Notes: a model not told the origin generated them from the sequence alone. DNA of 64,000 bases from Symbiodinium natans (GCA_905221605.1 CAJNDS010002095.1:246001-310000); one strand, 5' to 3'; positions 19,968 through 30,220 are shown, numbered from the stretch's first letter. Program-made: numbers and translations.

Positions 19968-20601
19968 CTGGCAAAGGGTTTAGGGTTTGGGGTTTGGGGT
20001 TTAGGGTTTAGGGTTTAGGGTTAAGGTTTAGGGTTTAGGGTTTAGGGTTGGGATGACGCGAGCAGCACACAGCTGGGAGGCCAGGAACCAAACAAACGCC
20101 CCTTTAAGCCCTAAACCTTAAACCCCAAAACCCAATGAAACCTGACACTTCATACCCTATATATAAACCCGGGGATTGTGAAGCAACTACGAGCATGGAA
20201 CGTCCACCAGCAACCCCCCAATGAGGAGTTCGAAATGCACCATGCTAGAATCCCAAAGCCAGGAACCCTAAACCCTAAACCCTGCAACAATAGGATTTCT
20301 GCCTTAAGAATTCCAAACCTCGTTACTTCTTTCTGTGCTGGTAAAGTTTGTGTAGTTTGTTGGAAAAGGAAGAACAACAAAAAGGTGCTTCCCTGAAGAA
20401 CTCTTGAGCCTACTTACTGCAGCTTATTCTGAAAGCTTACTTGTTGCAGTGTATTCTGAACCTCAGATCGGGCTCATCGATAACCCTAAACCCTAAACCC
20501 TAAACCCCAAACCCCAAACCCTGAACCCTAACCCTAAACCCTAAACCCTAAACCCCAAACCCTCAACCCTAAACCCTCAACCCTAAACCCTAAACCCGAA
20601 C

Positions 20602-20719
20602 CTGCAAAAGAAGGAAGGCGTTGGGCTGTGAAAGTACGAGGGGTTGAACGCCTGCAGGCGGCCGTAGACCAGCTTCCCCGAGAGGACAGCATAGCAGACG
20701 ACCATGGTGGAGGTCAGCC
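20602..20719 (-). CDS. Predicted exon, transmembrane helix
   Basis: 118 nt encoding TSTMVVCYAVLSGKLVYGRL then QAFNPSYFHSP. Acceptor CTTCTTGGCCAG, donor TTTGCAG then GTTCGGG and the telomere-like array. One of the longer hydrophobic exons. Confidence 0.5.
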
Positions 20720-21073
20720 CTGGCCAAGAAGTTGGTTAAGTTGGTCGAAATGTGGGGTTTGGGGTTTAGGGTTTAGGGTTTAGGGTTTAGGGTTCAGGGT
20801 TTAGGGTTTACGGGGGGCGTCTCTGGGAGAGGGATTTGCAAGGGGCGTTCCGTTGAGGAAGAACAAGGGCTTCGTCAGAAGACTTGAACAAAGAAGGGCT
20901 ATAGCCGCTGACAGAAACCCCGAAACCCTAAACCCTGAACCCAGAGCCCCCTAAAGCCAGAGCCCCCTAAACCCTATGCCCTAAACCCCGCAGGAAGCAC
21001 GTTGCCCCATGTGCTTTTAATTCCGTCCAGCCTACTTGCCGGACGCCTCTATAGGGTTGATGATGGGGGCTAT

Positions 21074-21205
21074 ACTTGGAGGTTCATGGTACTTACTAAC
21101 CAATTATATCTGTACTTGTAACCCACATATAAGCACCTTAAGTGCCCTAATATGGTTGTAAGTACAGTTACAAGTACAGTTAGCAGTACCATGAACCTTC
21201 AAGTA
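21074..21205. mobile_element. MITE-like element, ACTTGGAGGTTCATGG family, copy 1
   Basis: Starts ACTTGGAGGTTCATGGTACT and ends AGTACCATGAACCTTCAAGT. The interior carries repeated GTACTTGTAAC/GTTACAAGTAC words. Confidence 0.75.
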
Positions 21206-21615
21206 AGGCCTCGTAGCCCATCCCGGAGAGGTGTAGGAAGGCGTAGGGTCTGGGGTCAAGGGGTACGCAGGGTCTGGTGTGGAGTTTGGCTTCTGGTCCC
21301 CCAAGTTTAGCTTTCAGTGTCTGCGGTTTAGGTTTTAGGGTTTAGGCATCAAAGGCAACAGAAAGAGCCGAAGACGCTCAATCCTGAGCCCTACTAGGTA
21401 AATCCTACGATCTGAACCCAAAATCTTGTAAACCTCGTGTCAAGCCTTACGAGCTCCAAAATCATGGGAACTCAAAACCAAAAAAGTCCCAAGGCCCTGC
21501 AGCCCTAAATCTTTCCTGAACCCTGTACCATAATTAAAATCCCTAAACCCCCTAAAACCACCAAACCCTGAACCCTGAACCCTGAACCCTGAACCCTAAA
21601 CCCTAAACCCTAAAC

Positions 21616-21675
21616 TCCAGACCCAAGTTCCGTGCCTCCGCTGCTTGCGAGCTCCGAGAGCACGACCAGGAGCAC
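21616..21675 (-). CDS. Predicted exon, hydrophobic
   Basis: Encodes VLLVVLSELASSGGTELGSG (20 codons, phase 0). Acceptor AGCTCCAAACAG, donor GTTTAGGG. Confidence 0.45.
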
Positions 21676-21711
21676 CTGTTTGGAGCTGCTCTTGAAGCTT
21701 CAGCTTGAGGT

Positions 21712-21803
21712 TTAGGGTTTAGGGTTTAGGGTTTAGGGTTTAGGGTTTAGGGTTTAGGGTTTAGGGTTTAGGGTTTAGGGTTTAGGGTTTAGGGTTTAGG
21801 GTT
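21712..21803. repeat. Telomere-like array (TTTAGGG)
   Basis: About 13 clean units. The following 21830-22030 holds degenerate CCCTATAAA repeat. Confidence 0.9.
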
Positions 21804-22033
21804 GAGGCATGTTTAGGGTTTAGGGTTCGGGCCTGATGAGTCAGGGCGGAGATTCTGGGGCTTCGGGTTCCGGAAACCCTAAACTAAACCCTTTTAACCC
21901 TCTAAACCCTATAAACCCTACAAAACCCTATAAAGCCTAATAAGCCCTATAAACCCTGTAAAACCCTGTAAACCCCAATAAAACCCTATAAAACCCTAAT
22001 AAAGCCCTGAACAGCCCTGTGCAACCCTAAAAC

Positions 22034-22084
22034 AGCCGGACTTGAAGGCCGAAGCACGGCCAGCATCGCCAGCTCTTGCGCAGC
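22034..22084 (-). CDS. Predicted exon
   Basis: Encodes AAQELAMLAVLRPSSPA (17 codons, phase 0). Acceptor ATACTTCTGCTGCCAG is strong; donor GTTTTAGGG. Confidence 0.5.
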
Positions 22085-22206
22085 CTGGCAGCAGAAGTAT
22101 GCCTGAGGCGAGATCTAGGGTTCAGGGGTTTCATGGTCTAAAGGGTTCTATACTAGGGTTTAGGGTTCAGGGTTTAGGGCTTAGGGTTAAGTTTAGGGTT
22201 TAAGAA

Positions 22207-22312
22207 TCCAGGAGTAACCTAGGAATAAAAAGGGTACCTTTTTTTGGTTTGAAGGGCCTTATAAGGGAGCCTAAACCAAAACAAGTGAAACAGGGCCTAC
22301 TTTGTGTCCTCG
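22207..22312. mobile_element. CTGGGTCCTAGT-type MITE
   Basis: CCAGGAGTAACCTAGGAATA, AGGGTACCTTTTTTTGG, CTTATAAGGGAGCC, GGGCCTACTTTGTGTCCTCG: same order as the other copies. Confidence 0.65.
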
Positions 22313-22555
22313 AGTTGCAGGCTAAATTGTGGGTTTTGGACTTCTGAAGGGCTTAACCCTAAACCCTCAAGAAATTCGGAACCCCAAGTGCCTAAGACCC
22401 TGAAATACCCCTGTCTAAGTAACCTCCAAGCATACAACATCTATGTAGTGTAGAATGGTCCATTGCTCCTAAGGTCGTATTCTGGGGACCGTGCGAGTAG
22501 ATACTATAAAAAACATTGTATTTGGGGATCCTGAAAGAAACCCTACACCCCAAGC

Positions 22556-22630
22556 CCTCTCCTCTCTCTAAGCTCGCGATGCCCTCAACCTCAGCCACTT
22601 TGGTAGGTTGAGACAAACATTGAACCCTCT
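22556..22630 (-). CDS. Predicted exon, right end uncertain
   Basis: Encodes QPTKVAEVEGIASLERGEG. Donor GAGG then GCTTGGGG (GC type). Acceptor either CCTTGAAG or an internal CCAAAG. Confidence 0.35.
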
Positions 22631-23044
22631 TCAAGGGATTTCCGAGTGTTCCTCCTTTGGTTCTCGTGCATATGAGTTTGGGATCACATCCTTCTAGCGG
22701 TGCCCATGGAGGCTAGGGTTTAGGGTGTAGGGTGCAGGGTGTAGGGTGTAGGGTTTAGGGAATGGGGAGAAGTTTAGGGCTTAGGGATCGAGGCTTGGGG
22801 TTTAGGGTTTAATATGAGTCAGGGCAGCTCATAGCAGATATGAAGGGATAGTTCCAGGGTCGCCGAACGCGAAAAGGGCCCACCCATCTTAAGAAACAGA
22901 ACGCTGAAACCCTAGGCAGTGAATCTTACTTGAACCTCAAAACCCAAAACCTAAACCCTAGACCCTAAAAAACCCTAAAGCCTAAAGCCTAAACCCTAAA
23001 CCCCAAACCCCTAAGCACCCCGGCCCCCCCAAAAGACCCTAAAC

Positions 23045-23092
23045 CCGGGTTCGGCGGCTTCCAGCTCATCAGGGGTTGTAGAGAAGGGCTTC
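23045..23092 (-). CDS. Predicted exon
   Basis: Encodes KPFSTTPDELEAAEP. Acceptor AACACTATAG, donor CCCGG then GTTTAGGG. Confidence 0.45.
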
Positions 23093-23233
23093 CTATAGTG
23101 TTTAATTCAGGTGTCCCTAAACCCTAACCCCTAAACCCTAAACCCTAAATCCTAAACCCTAAACCCTATAAATCCGAAGCCCTACATAAACCCTAAACCC
23201 TAAATCCTAAACCCTGAACCCTAAACCCCGAAC

Positions 23234-23287
23234 CCGTCTAGGGACGGTGCCCACAGCACCACGAAGCTGTTGTCGAGATACTGGAAC
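23234..23287 (-). CDS. Predicted exon
   Basis: Encodes FQYLDNSFVVLWAPSLD. Acceptor AGACCCCAG, donor GACGG then GTTCGGGGTTTAGGG. One of the clearest cases: protein-like frame, AG, and donor inside the first repeat unit. Confidence 0.55.
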
Positions 23288-23668
23288 CTGGGGTCTGGCA
23301 TTGGGGCTCCTCAGGGTTTAGGGTTTAGGGTTTAGGGTTTAGGGTTTAGGGTTTAGGGTTTAGGGTTTAGAGAGTTTGCGGAGCTATTAAACCTTTTTGG
23401 TGGTTTGGGACTGGGATTTCAGGGTTTAGTGTGGAAGGTTTCGGGTTCCAAGCCCCAAACCCGGCGATTCGTTCGAACCAGGATCCCCAACAGCCCAAAG
23501 TAGGGTTTAGGTTTAGGGTTTAGGGTTTAGGGTTTAGGGTTTAGGGTTTAGGGTTCAGCTTTGTTTGAGGGGAAAGGCCTCAACGCAAGTAGGTTTTGTG
23601 CACGCGGAGTCTTACGGGTCGGAAATACAGGAATGCGGAATGCAGTACGAACAACGGTTTCATGCTCA

Positions 23669-23762
23669 GGGTCCATGTACCTATCTAGTATATGGTTGGG
23701 CTTTACAGCTACTATATAGGAACCCTGTCAAGGCCCAAGTATACTATATTGGGACATGGAAC
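23669..23762. mobile_element. MITE-like element, GTCCATGTACC family, copy 1
   Basis: GGTCCATGTACCTATCTAGT at the left, inverted as TATACTATATTGGGACATGG at the right, with GGGCTT/AAGGCCC inside. A related copy is at 63546-63640, and a more distant one probably at 51010-51112. Confidence 0.6.
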
Positions 23763-23942
23763 GCGTAAGATCAGGAGTTCGGCAGGGTTTAGAACATTCC
23801 GAAAAGCCAGTTCCGGCTAAAGCCTCCCTGAAGCCCACACACCCCAAGCCCCAAAAGGGTTCAGGGCTTGGGGGTGAAAGCCCTAAGCTTCCGAAACCCC
23901 CAACTCCCAAAACCCTCAAACTGAAGCCCTAAACCCTAAACC

Positions 23943-24131
23943 CTGAACCCCTGAACCCCTGAACCCCTAAACCCCTAAACCCCTAAACCCCTAAACCCCT
24001 AAACCCCTAAACCCCTAAACCCCTAAACCCCTAAACACCTAAACCCCTAAACCCCTAAACCCCTAAACCCCTAAACCCCTAAACCCCTAAACCCCTAAAC
24101 CCCTAAACCCCTAAACCCCTAAACCCCTAAA
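23943..24131. repeat. Octamer array (CCCCTAAA)
   Basis: About 23 near-identical copies of the 8-base variant CCCCTAAA, ending in normal heptamers at the exon donor (24140). A homogenised length variant. Confidence 0.9.
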
Positions 24132-24139
24132 CCCTAAAC

Positions 24140-24200
24140 AGCACAGCCCAGGGTGCCACTTCTGCCCGATGCCCTTCCGCGCCGTGAGCTCGGTGCCTGC
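24140..24200 (-). CDS. Predicted exon
   Basis: Encodes AGTELTARKGIGQKWHPGLC. Acceptor TATCCCTTACTGCAG is strong; donor TGCT then GTTTAGGG. Confidence 0.55.
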
Positions 24201-24594
24201 CTGCAGTAAGGGATAGAAGGAGGGACCCCTAGAAGGGTTTAGGGTTTAGGGTTTAGGGTTTAGGGTTTAGGGTTTAGGGTTTGGTGAAGGGTTTAGGGTT
24301 GAGGGTCTAGGGTTTAGGGTTCAATTCCCCCATATAGCTCGTACGTAACCCCTGTTTATGGTCTCGGGCTGCCCCCCCGCCCCCCCCATGGTGTGGGTGT
24401 GGTTTGGTGGTTAGGGGTTCCGCACAAGGCACCCTGAGGCCGCCAAAACCCACCAAGCCCTAAACCCTAGGCCCGGAGCCCCTAAACCCTAAACCCTAAA
24501 CCCTAAGCCCCAAGCCCTTAACCCCATGAGGCCCCAAGCCCTACACCCGAAACTCTTAAGCTCCATGGACCCCATGAGCCCCCGTGCCGTTTAG

Positions 24595-24697
24595 GGTTTA
24601 GGGTTTAGGGTTTAGGGTTTAGGGTTTAGGGTTTAGGGTTTAGGGTTTAGGGTTTAGGGTTTAGGGTTTAGGGTTTAGGGTTTAGGGTTTAGGGTTG
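24595..24697. repeat. Telomere-like array (TTTAGGG)
   Basis: About 14 clean units. Confidence 0.9.
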
Positions 24698-24698
24698 C

Positions 24699-24768
24699 CC
24701 AGCATCTCGGAACTGCGCAGTCTACTCAGCCGCGCCTTCAGCAGCGCGAGCGTGAGGAGGAGAATGGC
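24699..24768 (-). CDS. Predicted exon, transmembrane helix
   Basis: Encodes AILLLTLALLKARLSRLRSS then EML. Acceptor AAAGCTGTTCCAG, donor GG then GCAACCC (GC type). Exception to the rule: both flanking arrays run TTTAGGG on the plus strand, so this intron pair would not have inverted arms here. Confidence 0.45.
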
Positions 24769-24880
24769 CTGGAACAGCTTTAAGATTTAGGGTTTAGGGT
24801 TTGGGGTTTAGGGTTTAGGGTTTCTGGCGCTACGTGTTTATAGTGTTGTTTGGTGCGGCTCTAGGGTTCGTATGCCATAC

Positions 24881-24964
24881 AGGATACTGCGAGTTTGCTT
24901 GCGCAAGGTCTTTGATTTTTGCGGACTGGGCGAGTCCCTACGTATCTATAGGCTCGAGGAAAGT
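24881..24964 (-). CDS. Predicted exon, strand ambiguous
   Basis: Minus: acceptor TTTCTTTCCTTGCGCAG is excellent, frame reads FPRAYRYVGTRPVRKNQRPC, donor GTATGGC. The plus strand of 24834-25016 is also an open 60-codon frame from ATG (MFIVLFGAALGFVCHTGYCE) and cannot be excluded. Confidence 0.4.
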
Positions 24965-25405
24965 CTGCGCAAGGAAAGAAACGATTTCCGTGGTCCTACG
25001 ACCTCTGAAAACCTGAAGCCCTAAAATCCTAACACCGTAAACCTGGCCCTAAAAACCCTTAAACCCTAAAAACCCTTAAACCCCAAAACCCTTAAACCCC
25101 TGAAACCTCAAACCCCAAACCCCTCACACGCCAGACCCCCAAAACCCTCAAACCCTTGAACCCGAACCCCTGAAACCCCGAACCTTAAACCCCGAACACG
25201 CCCCGCTAACTTCCCACAACACCCCTGAATCCCTGAACCTACACCCCGAACCCCAATAACACCCTAAACCCTAAACCCTAAACCCCGACAATCCTATGGC
25301 TTTCCCTCCCAGAGACCATGACTTGAGGCTTCAAGAATCAGACCTAAACCCTAAACCCTAAACCCTAAACCCTGAACCCTAAATCCTAGACCCTAAACCC
25401 TAAAC

Positions 25406-25449
25406 CCATCATGTCCGCAGGCTGTTTCGAACTGGGGAGCTTCACCAGG
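25406..25449 (-). CDS. Predicted exon, short
   Basis: Encodes LVKLPSSKQPADMM. Acceptor TTTCTGCGGAG, donor ATGG then GTTTAGGG. Confidence 0.4.
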
Positions 25450-26009
25450 CTCCGCAGAAACATTCTATAATTGGCTGCACTTAGGAGGGTAGCTATAGAT
25501 TAAACTTGTAGCTGCCTCATGAAGAAACCCAATCAACCCAAAAAGGGCAAGGATCTAAAGTTACAACCACAAAGTATAAAAGGGGCTTTAATGGGAACCC
25601 CAAACAGGGAAACCCAAGAATACAGTAGGTTTTTCATAGGAAGTATATCTACCAGGGTCCGTAGATGCCCTTCCATAATCCTAACCCCGGATTTTCCCTG
25701 CCAGGGTCCTCATATTCCGTTTACATTCCTACTCTATTCTCACATGCCGCTAACCTAGCCCTCAAACCCTAAACCCTAATGAAACCCCACACCCCCAAGC
25801 TTTAAGCTCAACCCCTGAGATCAGCAAAACCCTGAAGCCATCAAACCCTGAAGCCCCGAACCCCCGCAGCCCCAAACCCCGGTTTAAGGTTTAGCGTTCA
25901 GGGCAAAAGGTTTCGGGTTTGGGCTTGGGATAATGAACCCCTGCGCAACAACCCCTAGAGCCCCAAACCCAAAACCCGAAACCCCTAGAGCCCGACCCCA
26001 AACCCAAAC

Positions 26010-26236
26010 CCCCAAGAATCTCCAGCCATCTCAGCAGTGGTGGGCGGCATGAAGAGGCCATCTTCAACAAATTGCATGAGGCCATGCTTAATGCGCACAA
26101 ACTGGTGCAAGAGCCTGATAAGCAGGGCGCCCAGACTGGCAAACCAGTAGCCTGCCCAATGGCAGCCGAAGTAGGAGCAGTGGTACACGTACCATCTGCC
26201 GCCCAAGCAGGAGCAGCTTAACACTTGTTCAGAGTC
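26010..26236 (-). CDS. Predicted long exon of a membrane protein
   Basis: 227 nt, open throughout. Reads WYVYHCSYFGCHWAGYWFAS, then LGALLIRLLHQFVRI and MQFVEDGLFMPPTT. Aromatic- and Cys-rich. Acceptor ATAGTCAAG, donor TTGGGG then GTTTGGG. The frame is also open upstream to an ATG at 26278, so it may start earlier. Confidence 0.55.
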
Positions 26237-26400
26237 CTTGACTATGATGGGCAAAAAGTCCAAAACCCTAGGCTCCATGTGCCTTCCCTTAGGGTGAAAC
26301 CCTACCTAAAGCCCCAAACTATGTGAACCGATGGTCCTTTCTTGGAGACACTTTCACAACTAACGACTTTCGGGGTCCAGGTGAGCCCTAAACCCAGGAG

Positions 26401-27064
26401 ACCCCCCCCCCCCCCCCCTAAAACCCAAAAATCCTAACCCTATAACCCTTTAACTCTGTAAACCCTAAACCCTCAGCCCTGAACTTCCCAACTTCCCTGT
26501 GCCCTAAACCCTGAACCCTAGAACCCTATAAGCCCTAAACCCGAAGCCATGAACTTCCCCGAGCCCTAAACCCTAAACCCTAAACCCTAAACCCTAAACC
26601 CTAAACCCTAAACCCTAAACCCTAAACCCTAAACCCTAAACCCTAAAACCCAAAAACCCTAACCCTATAACCCTTTAACCCTTTAACCCTGTAAACCCTA
26701 AACCCTCAGCCCTGAACTTCCCAACTTCCCTGTGCCCTAAACCCTGAACCCTAGAACCCTATAAACCCCTAAACCCGAAGCCATGAACTTCCCCGAGCCC
26801 TAAACCCTAAACCCTAAACCCTAACCCCTACACCCTGAACCCTAAACCCTAAACCCTAAACCCTAAACCCAAAACCCTGAACCCTAAACCCTAAACCCTA
26901 AACCCCCCCTCAACCCCATAACCCTACACCCTCTACACCCTCAACCCTAAACCCTAGACCCTGAAACCTTAACCCGAAACCCTAAACCCTACACCCTCCA
27001 GCCGAAACCCTAAACCCTAAACCCCAAACCCCAAACCCCAAACCCTAAACCCTAAACCCTAAGC
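26401..27064. repeat. CCCTAAA region with 155-bp duplication
   Basis: An 18-C tract (26402-26418), then 26420-26574 and 26645-26801 are near-identical copies (both contain CAGCCCTGAACTTCCCAACT and GAAGCCATGAACTTCCCCGA) separated by a CCCTAAA array. Degenerate CCCTAAA continues to the exon at 27065. No gene seen from 26290 to 27064. Confidence 0.85.
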
Positions 27065-27149
27065 CCCCCAGAGGCGCCTTGGGGAAGAACTCCGCCACGG
27101 TGCGTCCGGGCGGCGCGAGGCGCAGAACTTCCAGTCCCAGCAGCCGAGT
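27065..27149 (-). CDS. Predicted exon
   Basis: Encodes TRLLGLEVLRLAPPGRTVAE then FFPKAPL. Acceptor CCCTTAATGGCCAG, donor GCTTAGGG (GC type). Confidence 0.5.
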
Positions 27150-27178
27150 CTGGCCATTAAGGGGGCGAGGGGGGGCAG

Positions 27179-27553
27179 GGTTTAGGGTTTAGGGTTTAGG
27201 GTTTAGGGTTTAGGGTTTAGGGCTTAGGGCTTAGGGCTTAGGGCTTAGGGCTTAGGGCTTAGGGCTGCCTAAGCCCTAAGCTGTACAGGTTTAGGGTTTT
27301 GAGGCGTAGGGTTTAGGGTTTAGGGTTTAGGGTTTAGGGTTTAGGGTTTAGGGTTTCGGGTTTCGGGTTCAGGGTCTAGGGTTGACCTAAAACCCCCCCA
27401 AGTCTGGCCTCTTGGGGGGGGGGGGGGGGCGCGGCTGTGGGGTTCATGTGGGCTTCACCGGCGCACTGTGTTTGTAGAGGGTTTAGGGTTTAGGGTTTAG
27501 GGTTTAGGGTTTAGGGTTTAGGGTTTAGGGTTTAGGGTTTAGGGTTTAGGGTT
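27179..27553. repeat. TTTAGGG arrays with CTTAGGG variant block
   Basis: TTTAGGG, a block of about 7 CTTAGGG units (27221-27265), TTTAGGG, an 18-base G tract (27413-27429), then a clean TTTAGGG array 27479-27553. Confidence 0.9.
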
Positions 27554-27643
27554 GTTGACTTTGTAGGGTCTAGGGCTTCTTGGGGGTTTGTAGGCTTTTT
27601 CGGGCTTTTGTATGGCTTCTTGGGCTTATGGGCCCCCACCCAC

Positions 27644-27729
27644 CCGTGGTCCCCCGCCGGATCGAGGCGTAGCCCCAGCGGCAGCGCGGGCGCCAGGGTG
27701 CCAAGGTCGCCGAGCAGAAGCGACGGGGC
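27644..27729 (-). CDS. Predicted exon
   Basis: Encodes SLLLGDLGTLAPALPLGLRL then DPAGDHG. Acceptor CGCAAAAAAAGAG (purine-rich, unusual), donor CACGG then GTGGGTGG. Confidence 0.45.
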
Positions 27730-27854
27730 CTCTTTTTTTGCGGGATCGGGTGCGGGGGTTTAGTTAGGGTTTAGGGCTAGGGTTTAGAGAAATTGTATAG
27801 GGTTTAGGGGTGGAGTTTTGAGCGAAAGTTTTGAGCGAAAGCTTTTTTGTTTTG

Positions 27855-27990
27855 GACTGGGGCTGGGGCTGGGGATCTCTTGTGTGGGTGGCTTGGGGCT
27901 GGGGGGGTGGGAGGCTGGGGCTGGCCTGAAACTGGGGCTGGGGCTGGGGCTGGGACCTGGGGGCTGGGGCTGGGGCTGGGGCTGGGGCTC
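27855..27990. repeat. CTGGGG hexanucleotide minisatellite
   Basis: Runs of GGGGCT/CTGGGG at 27858-27875 and 27920-27990 with short interruptions. On the minus strand this reads as a Pro/Ser/Ala repeat within an 80-codon open frame (27784-28052). That could be a low-complexity exon, but repeats of this kind stay open by chance. Confidence 0.7.
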
Positions 27991-28452
27991 AGCTCTGCTT
28001 GCCAGCTTAAGTGAATTGAACATTTGGCCTTCCAAAGGTGTGTTGAATTCATTTACTTGAGCTCGCTTGTCAGCTGTTTAGACAAATGACATGGGACATT
28101 CATGATGATACCACATACAGTTTCTACTTATCCTGGTCTTGAGGGTTTAGGGTTTAGGGTTTAGGGTTAAGGCTCAAGGAGAGATGTACCCCCAGGTTCC
28201 CTACTGTAATACTCCCCATGAGCCCACCCCCTCCCTTAAACCCGAAACCCTGACCCCCAGACCCCTTGAGCCCCCAGGACCCTATGAGTGAGGGTTGCGG
28301 GGGACAAGGGCTCGGGGTTGGGTTCTTGTTCAGTCGTTCGATCGCGGGGCAGAAAACCGAAGCACTCTGAACGGAGCCCTTAGGGGACTTCAAAACTCTT
28401 AAGCCCCAAGCCCTAGACCTAGGTTAGACCCTTAAACCCAAAAAGAAAATCT

Positions 28453-28596
28453 TACTTGGAGGTTCATGATACTTACTAGCCAATGACAACGGTACTTGTA
28501 ACTGTACTTATAAACCATATTAAGGCACTTAAGGGGCTTATAAGTGGGTGATATGCACAGTTATAATTGGTCAAGAAGTACCATGAACGGTGTAAG
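28453..28596. mobile_element. ACTTGGAGGTTCATGG family, copy 2
   Basis: Starts TACTTGGAGGTTCATGATAC and shares TACTTGTAACTGTACTTAT with copy 1. The right end is diverged (AGTACCATGAACGGTGTAAG). Confidence 0.7.
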
Positions 28597-28646
28597 CCCT
28601 AAACCCTAAACCCTAAACCCTAAACCCTAAACCCTAAACCCTAAAC

Positions 28647-28735
28647 CGTAGGGAGTGCATCCTCTTCAACCCACCAAGGGAAAACAGCCAACATCCCATA
28701 AGCCTACCCAGCAACCCTCCACAGAGCAGAAGCTC
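28647..28735 (-). CDS. Predicted exon, transmembrane helix
   Basis: Encodes ELLLCGGLLGRLMGCWLFSL then GGLKRMHSL. Acceptor TTCCCGGAGAG, donor CTACG then GTTTAGGG. Confidence 0.5.
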
Positions 28736-28939
28736 CTCTCCGGGAAATTTTGGGGAAAGGGTTTAGGTTTAGGGTTTAGGGTCTAGGGCCTAGTCCAGGG
28801 TTTAGATATCTACATATATATATATGTAGGTGTGTGTATGTATATATATATATATATATGTGTATGGATGGGGTCAAGCTGATTTCACATTTCCTGAAGC
28901 CGTAGTACACACTCAAACTATACCCGACATGCTCAAAAC

Positions 28940-29055
28940 CCTGCACTGAAGTCTTCCGAGGGACGTCCAGCGCGTCGCGATGCAGGAAGACTTCTACGAC
29001 CTGCTTTACGCGTTCGTCCACAACGAGACAACCCCCAGATCCTGGAGCATCGGCC
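28940..29055 (-). CDS. Predicted exon
   Basis: 116 nt, containing VDERVKQVVEVFLHRDALDV then PRKTSVQG. Acceptor TTTTAGTTTTTCAG is excellent; donor CAGG then GTTTTGAG. The plus strand is also open here (MQEDFYDLLYAFVHNETTPR), an example of two-strand openness; the splice sites favour minus. Confidence 0.5.
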
Positions 29056-29142
29056 CTGAAAAACTAAAAGGGTAATCCCTGTCCTATCAGCCCTTGAAAA
29101 ACACTTGCACCCTAAAAGCCCTGCAGCCTGAAACCCGAACAC

Positions 29143-29210
29143 CCCACCCCCCCCCCCCCCCCCAAAAAAAAAAAAAAAAAAAAAAAAAAATGACAAAAAA
29201 AGGGGGGGGG
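29143..29210. repeat. C tract, 28-A tract, G tract
   Basis: CCCACC then 18 C, 28 A, TGACAAAAAAA, 9 G. It resembles ends seen elsewhere (C tract ... G tract) around a poly-A. Confidence 0.8.
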
Positions 29211-29658
29211 CAAATTTAGAGAATCCCCCACATAATGTCCCCGGATTCCTAAACCCTAAACCCGAAACCCTAAACCCTAAACCTTAAACCCTCATGATCA
29301 ACCCTAAACCCCAAACCCTGGAAGAAAGCGGTACATTCCACCCGACAAGCCCAGGCCTGAAACATATAGAGTAGCAGGAAGACCATCGCTGTGTAGCCTC
29401 AGCTGCATGCACGAACCTATTGGGGGGGGCGGGGGGTCGGGGAACCCATAGCTTCAATGCGGTAGCTTAGTAGCTGCGTGTCTGCTCGTGTAGGACAGTT
29501 TCAGGTTTGGGGGTCTTCGGCTGTGGGCTGTCCATCCTAGGACGCCTCAACCCCCAGCCCGGCCTAGATCTACACCGGCGAGGGAGTTCTGGCTAGATTT
29601 ATCCCTAAACCCTAAACCCTAAACCCTAAACCCTAAACCCAGTTCGAACCTTACTCAC

Positions 29659-29703
29659 AGCAGAGTGGCGCGCCCAACACATGTTCACGAAGCAGCCGCC
29701 GGC
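29659..29703 (-). CDS. Predicted exon with canonical donor
   Basis: Encodes AGGCFVNMCWARHSA (15 codons, phase 0). Acceptor GTGGGTTCGCAG; donor GCT then GTGAGTAAGG, a textbook donor not derived from telomere repeat. Good independent support for minus-strand splicing. It is the last clear host exon before the 6.2-kb transposon. Confidence 0.6.
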
Positions 29704-29711
29704 CTGCGAAC

Positions 29712-29875
29712 CCACGTGTTTAGGGTTTAGGATGTTTCAGGGTTTAGGGTTTAGGGCTTAGGGTTTAGGATGTTTCAGGGTTTAGGGTTTAGGGTTCAGG
29801 GTTCAGGGTTTAGGGTTTAGGGTTTAGGGTTTAGGGTTCAGGGTTTAGGGTTTAGGGTTTAGGGTTTAGGGTTCA
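29712..29875. repeat. Telomere-like array (TTTAGGG)
   Basis: About 20 units with TTCAGGG variants and a duplicated GGATGTTTCAGGGTTTAGGG unit. Confidence 0.9.
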
Positions 29876-30058
29876 GAGCTTTGAAAGGTTGGGGATTTGG
29901 TGTTTCGGGGTTCGTAAGCAGGTCATCTTCAGTTTGAGGTTCTGGAGAATGCATTCATATGGGTCGCCAATAGTCCTTAAAGGGTCCTTCTCAACCTAGT
30001 ATGCAAAAACCGCATACTGTCTCTTACTCTCTCTCTCTCTCTCTATATATATATGGTA
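29876..30058. other. Left flank of the transposon
   Basis: Unassigned unique sequence, then (CT)n and (TA)n microsatellite at 30021-30054 directly before the transposon end. Confidence 0.6.
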
Positions 30059-30089
30059 CCCCCCCCCCCCCAAAGATCTAGGTATTTTC
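30059..30089 (+). repeat. Left terminal inverted repeat of 6.2-kb transposon
   Basis: 13 C then AAAGATCTAGGTATTTTC. It pairs with 36253-36278 with no mismatch over the 18-base core. The C tract differs in length between the ends (13 versus 8), as expected for a slippage-prone homopolymer. Confidence 0.85.
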
Positions 30090-30220
30090 ATGGTTTTGGG
30101 ATCTGTTTTAGGATTTAAGGGTTGGGGGTGGGGGGCTAGCTAAACATGTAAAACTCAATATGGACATGTGAATCTTGATATGTGCGAGTCTTCATATTTG
30201 CGTGGTCGTCTTTTCAAATT

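Noticed and set aside
27784-28052. Pro/Ser-rich 80-codon minus-strand gene
   Set aside because: Driven by the CTGGGG hexamer repeat. It could be low-complexity exon sequence, but no splice sites or unique flanks support it.
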